From Struthio camelus (taxonomy: Eukaryota > Chordata > Aves > Struthioniformes > Struthionidae): 64,000 nt of DNA. Shown here piece by piece: positions 56,718-64,000 of the stretch. The position numbers and the translations under genes were made by a program. Every line of letters starts with the position of its first letter. Positions within the stretch are counted from its first letter, which is position 1. The notes under the pieces are model-generated. The model worked only from the letters and a program-made list of their open reading frames with translations. It did no database searches and had not been told where the DNA came from. The stretch spans positions 3,906,001-3,970,000 of the forward strand of contig NC_090947.1 of assembly GCF_040807025.1 (NCBI RefSeq), given 5' to 3'.

Positions 56718-59700
56718 CTAAGAGAAAGCAGAATGCAGGAAGTTGATTAAAATGGCTACAATTTCATACCTGGGTGCCTATAATTATGCTTTTGAATCTG
56801 TATTTCAGCAGTTAAAATTATCCTGGTTTGTTTGTTTATTTTTTTTACAGAAATGCTCAGCATTCGTGGAAAGCATTGGCTCTGCTCAGCAGTCTTGGCA
56901 AATCAAGCCACTTCTACCTAGGAATGTAACATTAGGAACCTAACCTAAATTGGATCATTTTGACTCCTATGTTTATCTCGCAATTCCCAACCCCAATTCA
57001 GTTGCAGTCCTGCGAAAGGAAGTCTGGCCTTAGAGTTCGATGGCAAATGACAGACTGCTGGCAATTTCAGACTGGATGCCTGTAAGAACCCCACCCCAGT
57101 TTTCTGAGGTCAAAACAGCCAGGGAGACAGGCAAGACAGGGCTACTGCATGAGCAATTACAGTACAAATTTTTAGGCTTACGCTCAATGTTCTGGTTTAC
57201 AAAATAGCATATAATTTGCTATGAATCTTGAGTTAACTCAAGAATTAAAACAGAGCCTGTTTGATTTAGTGTGTGTGGGGCGGAGGGGTGTCTATTACAG
57301 ATGGGCTTTCCTGCTCCAAAGTTGGAGGCACTATACCTCTGGTTCACAGCAGGATGGCAGCAATGCTACAGGCTTTTTCACATCTTGACTCTCCCTATTG
57401 CTATAGAAACGCCAGTGGTTTAGACATTCTGCTGCCAAATTTTAATCACTTTCCAGTTGCTCTCATAGCTGTGCTACTTTGCTCAGCAACAGAAGTGATG
57501 GCTTGAGGAGTCGATGGGTAATGATAGTGCATTCTTCTGGCCTGCTTTTTTTCCCCTCCAATTGAAGCTGCTGCTTTCAGGAAGGAAGCTCGCAATATTG
57601 ATAGGTTGTATACATCATAAGCTTAAGATCTGACTGACAGCCAATGCAAGAATTAAAAGTAATGACCATCTCTTGCAAGCCTTGCAGTTCAGTTTTATGG
57701 AAGCATTTCAAAAGCACCAAGAATGTGTGTATACGCAGTAAGAACGGATTGAAGCTAGGGGAAAGGAACAGTAGGTGGGGGCTGTTCAACTTGTTTGCTC
57801 TCCTCTGCTGCTGATGGGGTGAAGTGGAACACTGCCATCTTTGGCATGTGATACTTTATTTGTGGTAACCTGTCAGTTCTCCAATATGTCAAGCGGTACC
57901 TCCAAGTCATGAACTGTTTCATCAAGGGAAATGGGGTTCCTTCCTCTGGAAGGCAGGAACTCAGTTTACTGAGTTAACTATGAGGATTAAAAAAACCCTG
58001 CAGAATATCGTGAAGGATATTATGAAAACTCTATGAAAACGGAGGTATGGACAAAGACAGTTATGTTTACCTGCATGTGTAATTTGAGGGGTAACACCTC
58101 AGTCCAGCAGTGCATTGAGTGTAAGCTGGAATGAAATGAGAAACAAAAACTGTACAGCAATAATATCTGCCATTTTAAGGCCAGATGCTTTGGATCTAGT
58201 TCCTGTTCTCGTATGGTTTGCATATTCCTAAATCTGCATGTGCTCTACCACGTACACTTGAGAGTGCAGCTCTGTTTTTCACAGAACTGAACAGGGCAGC
58301 AGCCTGAGACTAGGGGCTTTTCTGCTGAGTATCCTGTTATCCAAGGGCTCTGACACCTGCAGAAAATGCAAGTCACTCCTAGAACTGCACTTGCAGGTGA
58401 ATTCAGTCAGCTCCTAGCTGTTAAGCAGGTTTAGAGACAGGTGAAGGAGGATGGAGTAGTGGTCATACAGCAGAGACTGGATATTCAGCATTGTTTGTGC
58501 AAGAAAGACTTGCAGAGGACATTGCAGGTTGCAGTGCTTTCAGTTGCTAGAAGAAATCTACAGCTTCTTAAAGAGCTGTATTTACATTTTGTGCATCATA
58601 TCTACTCTGGGGTGTGGAAACAGAGACCTGTATGGAATTTTGTACGCCTAGTGAATGGATTGTCAGCTGGTGCTTTTGATGTCTCTAATGATGTCATCTA
58701 CCTTCTGAAATGTAAGGCAACAACCAATTTCTACTCCTGTGCTGTGCGTAACTGGAGAGGACATGAGGAAGGAGATGGGGCAGTAGGGAACTGTTGCCCT
58801 TGAAATGGAGATCTGTCTTTCCTTGAGTGAGGCTTGGGCTAGTGGCACTCTGTCTACTGAGGTTTACTTATACACTGTATGGAAATGCATTGCCACCCCG
58901 ATAGGTTAGACTTTGACTGGGGTCTGCTGTTACTGTGGGGTGTTCTTCTCCTTTTGCTTGTGTTATGACCCCTGTTAGCTTCTCAGATGCTGACATGAGT
59001 TACTTCTCTGTTAACGCTTGGGCTGACTGCTAATGTTAATGCAAAGAGGTGCTCTCTTTGTGTTCTAAAGAGTAATACCCTTCCGGCATTTTTTTGCTTT
59101 GCAAAGTAGTTCAGTTGTATGAAGACTAGGGACTGGTGTAGCTGGTCTGCAGTATCTTCTCAGTGTCTGACAGCACTGCAATGTGACACCAGGGGGATAA
59201 GGGGGGTGCTGGGTTAGAGAGGCTCTCAAAACTGTTGGCAATGATTGAACTCTCCTTTTGAAGCACATAAGCAGCCAGGATGCCTCTCCAGTAAGGCTGC
59301 TGCAAACTGGGGAGGTGCATCTTTCCCCCATCTGGCTTGAAGACGGCATTTGTGGTTAGCAGTTCTTTAAAATGGAGCCTTAAGTTTTTAATCAGGCTAT
59401 AGTTTCCTTTTAACTCTTGGGGCTGTTTGCTGTTCTCATACCTGCATTCTTTCTCCTGTCCCTTATTTCCCTACAGATGAAACGTAAATAGAATAAGCCC
59501 ACTTCATGCTGGCTCTTAAATGGATACTTCCCTGTGCTTTCTGTTTTGAGGCAATGACCTGAACATATAAAGTGGCCTACATGTGTTTTTCTGGCATTAT
59601 GATGCATGCTAATATAACTGAATTCAGCATGCTGTGTTTGGGCCGGCTTCTTTTTTTGAAAGACAGATCAGACACCCAGAATCCATTGGTATCTAATTTA

Positions 59701-62700
59701 AATTGTTGGCAGAGATGTAGCAGACTGTATATCCCTGTGAAAGTGCTTCATTTGAATTATCCATGGATAGTTTGAATCCATGGATAATTAAATGCACTGT
59801 ACATAATTAATTTGTAATTGAAATTTTATTAGCTTTGCTGCATTCAACAATTTGTTAGAGTTGCCAGCAGATGGCTCCTTAACCCTTCTAATACTGCACC
59901 AAGTTAACAGCTGCCTTGTCATCTCTGGGTGCTGAGAACTTGCTTGCCCTTCAGACAAAACCTTATGAGAAAAGCTTTCTTCTGGCTTCTATTAACATTC
60001 ATCAAAGATAAACAGTATTTGCATGGGCTTGCTCCAGCTAGGGTTAAATGTTTCAAAACCTGAGTGCTAGAGTTGAACAGTTAGTGAGTTTGTTTCAGAA
60101 CATATAAACCTGATTTTTGCAGTGGACATATGCACATGGCAACTCTGAACTTGAAGGTTAAGATGAAATTTTCTTAAAAGGACCAGCACTAAGATATTCT
60201 TGAACTACAGAGGACTGAGCAGTTTTCAATGACAAATTGAGCTTCATGTTCATTGACATGCTCCAAGGCAGCTAAAGCAGCAATGAACTGAAACTGGTGA
60301 CCGGACCTTAACAGCGGGAGCCTCACCAGGCAAATATTACACTGCTGCAGCGATAATGCCAAAGCATTGTGGTTTTCTAGACAAAAAATAACTATAAAGG
60401 ATATATTCCAACAGAATGCGTTACTCTCTAATGTCAAATGAAATACAATGTAAAGCTGCTCTGTCATTCAAAGAATACCGTATGTTTGAGCAATGCTGAT
60501 ATTCATCATTTCACAGGCCTAGGCTTCTAGCAGGCTCTCCGGCAGTCTGTATTGCACCACGAAAAAAAGGATTGTTCTGGGAAGGCTAGAAGAAAGGCTG
60601 TCTGTACTGTCCCCAAATTTCAATTGTAATGGAAGACTTCTGTGGCACTGAAATGCTAAATACACTGAGAGTTCTGTCGAAGTACTAGGGTAAACTGTAC
60701 CTCAGTTCTTCAGACTGCCGGGAAAATGACCTGTCTGAAGGGACAATACAATAGCTGTTACAAGTAACAGCATGATTTTATGGAAAAAATATTGGTGACA
60801 GATTTGAAAATTATGATGCCTTTAAATGCCAGGATTATCATTTAATCCTGAATATACTCGATCATATTTCTCTCTAGCATGATGCCTGTATTGTCACCTC
60901 TGATTTGAGAAATAGCATAACCAGATAGCTTCATAACACGATTCCCAAACAGCAATGGTGTGTGAAATGCTTTTCCTGTAGCTTGCTGCACTCTAAGGCT
61001 CCTAGCTCAACAGTCAGGGCTGCACTGCATATGCTGAGCTGTTGATACGTATACAGAGCTTCTGTGCTGGTATTTCCTCTTGGCCACCTCCTCCTCAACC
61101 TTTTAGCCTGGTCAGTGTTGTACTAATAACCTTTTCCCAAGCGTAGCTTTTTGTACAATGTGCTTTCTGTGCACTGCTGTGGCCCTGGTAAAGGACCGTA
61201 GAGGCGTGATTTCACTCTGGTAGCGATTAACCTGATGGCTGCCTTATGGCACTAATGGAAGGCCCACGCTTGTCATTTTTATTGCCTTGGAGTTGGGCCT
61301 TATGAACTGCCTGCATTTTTATACCTCTGTTGCGCAGTCATGCCTTATACCCTCAATCCTTTCTGGTCTGTCTTTTGCTCTTTGTGCTTCCCCTGCTACC
61401 CCTTTTGACAGCTTTTGGATGAGTTGTGCACAGTTGCAAGCAGCATTTGTGTCTTGATGCAGACAAGAGAGGGCCAAGTCCTCAACTGGCACAAGCTGGC
61501 AGAGAGCTCCATTGAGTTCAGGCTGGCTCAATACATGGAAAATGTGGTGTAACTGAAATATTCCAGCATGTTCTGGTTCATACTTGCAGGATGAGATTTG
61601 TTTTGGGGGCTGCTGGGAAGCACTTCTGTATTAGACATAGATCCTCCCTTTTCACTCTGAAACAGGGCGGACCTGGCTGGCTGCCTTTGCTGTGTCTTTT
61701 ATGGAGAACCCCAGTGCTTGGGCTTGGTGTTCAAAGCTTCTTTCAATAATTTTCCTATTGAATATTAATCTTCCTTGCATTGCCTTTGAATAGGCAGACT
61801 GAAATGTTGGTGTTTTCCTGCTCTGGTAAGAGAAGTCATTTCCTCTGTATGACATTTAAAGTGCTTGCTTTGAGTAACACACAAGGCTCTCTGGATCAAG
61901 GCTGGTATGTGTTTTGCAGGTCTCCTCCCGGAAAAAAAGGGAGGGGGGGAAAAATTTGTGCTCTTGCATCTGAAACAAATTAAGGTTTCATTTTTTCCAA
62001 TGCTACTCACTTGTTTTTTAGGGTCTCTCCCATGCAACAACTGCCAGCAGTCAGTACTTAAGTTATGGACAGAAAATTTCCTAACGGTCAGTTTATGCTC
62101 TCCAGAGTTGTTTAGTTGCAGAAACTCTGTTTGCAGGTGTGATCAGAAGTTCTAGGTTACTTTGATCTTGGGGTTTAAGAATGGTTACACAGATCATATA
62201 ATAACATGAGAAATAAATGCTGTGTTTCCTGTCATTCACTTCCAATTGTAAGTGGAAGATCTGCATTCTGCTTGACTAATTCTATATAAGGCCCTTTTGA
62301 AAGGCTGGAGTAGAAAGCTTGCTTGACAACAGTCATAGTTGCTGCTTGCAAAAACATAAGACAGGAACTGGTTATGGAGACCCAGTGAATCTTTCAGTAA
62401 CCCCTTGTGTGCAAGGCATTTAACAAGGTGTACCACAGTGTGTCATATGGTAGATTCAGAGCTGTAAACGTAAATACCACATGTGAGTGGCAGGATACAA
62501 TTTTCTTTCATAGCTTGTATGCTATACATGCACCTACTTTAATCCTACAATGATTTATTTTTACATTAGAGTCCTTATTCACCATGATGAAAAAACTTTT
62601 TGCTGGAAACATCCACGTTCGGTTTCCTCTAAGCAAAGAATTTGGTTGCAATGTGTTTCTCTTGTTTGCTTTAGCTTAGATAATAGCGGATTCATGTGAA

Positions 62701-63206
62701 TCATGATGTAAGATTCCTTATCTTTTCTTCTTTGTTGTTCTCAGTTAATTACACTTGATTAGGAAAACGGTGTGCAAGAAAAGACAGTATAATTAGATTT
62801 CTGTGGCGCTTAAGAGCACTGGCTACAGCCTAGGACTCCGTTGTGCTAGCTACTGTACAAGGTAGATTCTAAGCACTAATAGATAATAGGTGGCTACAGA
62901 CCAGCAGGAGAACATGGGAGATAATAGTACTGCTTGGTGTGATAGGAGACTGTTATGTTATGTCAGTACTCTAACAGTTGCCAGATACTTTTTAGCCATC
63001 ACTATGCAAAAGAAACTGGAAGGTGATGAGGTAGTGTCGTGGGTGTCTGTAGAGAATGTGCTCCAAGGTGTGAAGGGCAACATAACCTGATATGGGTGAT
63101 GGCAGCTGGCATTATGGGCCAGATCAAAGCTGGGACCTGACCTGGGAGCATTGGCCAAGATGACAGGTAGGGTAGAGATCACCCATCAAGTGAAGCAGCT
63201 TATTGG
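56718..63206 (-). other. IQCA1: IQCA1 intron, leftmost part
   Basis: No further IQCA1 exon was recognised. It contains the perfect hairpin at 59755-59789. Open frames at 58441-58803, 61652-61855 and 62890-63090 show no family features. Confidence 0.6.
59755..59789. repeat. Perfect 14-bp inverted repeat, 7-bp loop
   Basis: AATTATCCATGGAT at 59755-59768 is exactly inverted at 59776-59789 around AGTTTGA. Each arm contains the 10-bp palindrome ATCCATGGAT, so the site is both an inverted and a direct repeat. Confidence 0.85.
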
Positions 63207-63845
63207 AATCGTAAAATTCAGGTTAGAAGGGACCAGCACCTATTCAAAACAGGGCTAACATAGAGCAGGTTGCTCAGGGCCACATCCAGTTGAGTTTTAA
63301 GTTCCTCCAAGGATAGAGATTTCAGAGTCCCTCTAGGTAACTTGTTCCAATGTTTGACTACCCTTGTGAAATGTTTTCCTTACTATCGAATCAAAATTTC
63401 CCTTGTTGCAAACTGTGTCCATTGCCTCTTGTTGCACCTCAGAAAAGTTCACCTCTGTTCTCTGCTGTCCCATAAGGTAGCTGGAAACAGCAATTAAGCC
63501 TCCCCCCTGCCCCAGCCTTCTCAAGGCTGAATAAGCTCGAATCTCAGCTGCTCTTGTACAGTACGTGCTCCAGCCCTACCATGTTCATGACTCTCCACTG
63601 GACCTGCTTGATTATCAATGTCTCTCTTGTAAGAGAGAGCTCAGTACTGGATGCAGTAGCCAGATGTGGCCTCAAGCGCCAGAGGGGAGTAGCAATTTCC
63701 CTCAAGCTGCTGGTTGTGCTCTTGCTGACGTAGCCCAGTAGGTCACTGGCTGCCTTTGCTGCAAAGATACTAACTCGTGTTCTGCCTGCTGTCTGTGAGT
63801 AACCTCGTCCTTTTCTGCTGACTAGCCAGTGCGCCACAGCCTGTG
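63207..63845 (-). mobile_element. CR1 LINE 3' end, truncated and diverged
   Basis: Read on the plus strand, the DNA is the reverse complement of a CR1 3' end. In order come AATCGTAAAATTCAGGTTAG (for the tail AATCATAGAAT...), GAAGGGACCAG, GTTGCTCAGGGCCACATCCAG, AACTTGTTCCAATG, CCAGCCTTCTCAAGGCTGAA, GTGCTCCAGCCCT, TCTCCACTGGACCTGC and CAGTACTGGATGCAGTA. It is clearly diverged from young chicken CR1 but far better preserved than the other two LINE fragments. The element is 5'-truncated, as most CR1 copies are. No target-site duplication was identified. Confidence 0.85.
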
Positions 63846-64000
63846 GACTTCATTGTGCTGTTTCATGGGGTTTTTCCATTCCTGATGCAGGATTTCTGAT
63901 ACTGGATGTAATTACTGGATGCTGTAAAAATCAGCAACTGATGGCAAGATGGGGGGGTGGGGTGGCTGTGGCAGGGACTTCAGAGATCCCAGAGGCAGGT
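63846..64000. other. Right edge, IQCA1 intron
   Basis: Short unique sequence with a G-rich patch (GGGGGGGTGGGGTGG at 63951-63965). Nothing else recognised. Confidence 0.5.

Larger units (their letters stand above)
45722..64000 (-). other. IQCA1: IQCA1 (DRC11), 3' part of the gene
   Basis: IQCA1, also called DRC11, is an IQ-motif AAA-like subunit of the nexin-dynein regulatory complex that links outer doublets in motile cilia and flagella. Human IQCA1 has about 822 residues; this window carries only the C-terminal 209, on the last four coding exons. They encode the second half of the AAA module and the lysine-rich tail. Phases are consistent throughout: 0, then 1, then 0. The Walker A exon and everything before it must lie beyond 64 kb; I searched 56.7-64 kb and found no matching exon. 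No 3' UTR end can be placed. Confidence 0.9.

Noticed and set aside
58441-58803. 120-codon plus-strand frame in an IQCA1 intron
   Set aside because: No family motif, no Kozak start and no splice context; probably chance.
61652-61855. 67-codon minus-strand frame considered as an IQCA1 exon
   Set aside because: It has no similarity to the Walker A or neighbouring IQCA1 segments and no good splice sites.
1-64000. Prokaryotic-style systems, CRISPR arrays, tRNA or rRNA genes
   Set aside because: The DNA is clearly vertebrate; no regularly spaced repeats and no RNA-gene signatures were seen.

Overview
This window is vertebrate nuclear DNA, most likely from a bird. Three genes on the minus strand lie in the order GBX2 - ASB18 - IQCA1. 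This is the block found in mammals on the distal long arm of human chromosome 2, where AGAP1 lies on the far side of GBX2. Three points favour a bird: the compact layout (only about 8 kb between the GBX2 start and the ASB18 stop), decayed CR1-type LINEs with no sign of SINEs, and many long G or C homopolymers next to CpG-rich DNA. The species cannot be named from the sequence.

Layout. 1-3050 looks like the tail of a long 3' UTR on the plus strand, ending in a canonical poly(A) signal; by synteny this would be AGAP1. A dead CR1-like reverse transcriptase lies just behind it (about 3170-3960). 4-15 kb is a gene-free stretch on the 3' side of GBX2. It alternates G/C-rich low-complexity DNA with AT-rich, homeodomain-site-rich islands that look like conserved regulatory elements. 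15.1-17.8 kb is GBX2, with two coding exons and a short intron, complete at 345 residues, under a CpG island carrying three copies of a perfect 12-bp palindrome. 18-25 kb is upstream GBX2 territory with more enhancer-like islands. 25.1-35.9 kb is ASB18: five coding exons whose splice phases all agree, giving 437 residues from the likely ATG. 36-45.7 kb is intergenic with one CpG-rich patch. 45.7-64 kb holds the last four coding exons of IQCA1 (DRC11), also phase-consistent; one intron uses a GC rather than a GT donor. The rest of that gene lies beyond the right edge.

The genes are not an operon and do not share a pathway. GBX2 is a homeobox repressor of midbrain-hindbrain patterning, ASB18 a Cullin-5 ubiquitin-ligase adaptor, and IQCA1 an AAA-like subunit of the ciliary nexin-dynein regulatory complex. 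They probably stay together because GBX2 regulatory DNA is spread over the locus; that is inference. I found no prokaryote-style system, CRISPR array, rRNA or tRNA. The most noteworthy signals are the promoter palindromes, the GC-AG intron, two hairpins in IQCA1 introns and the candidate regulatory islands.
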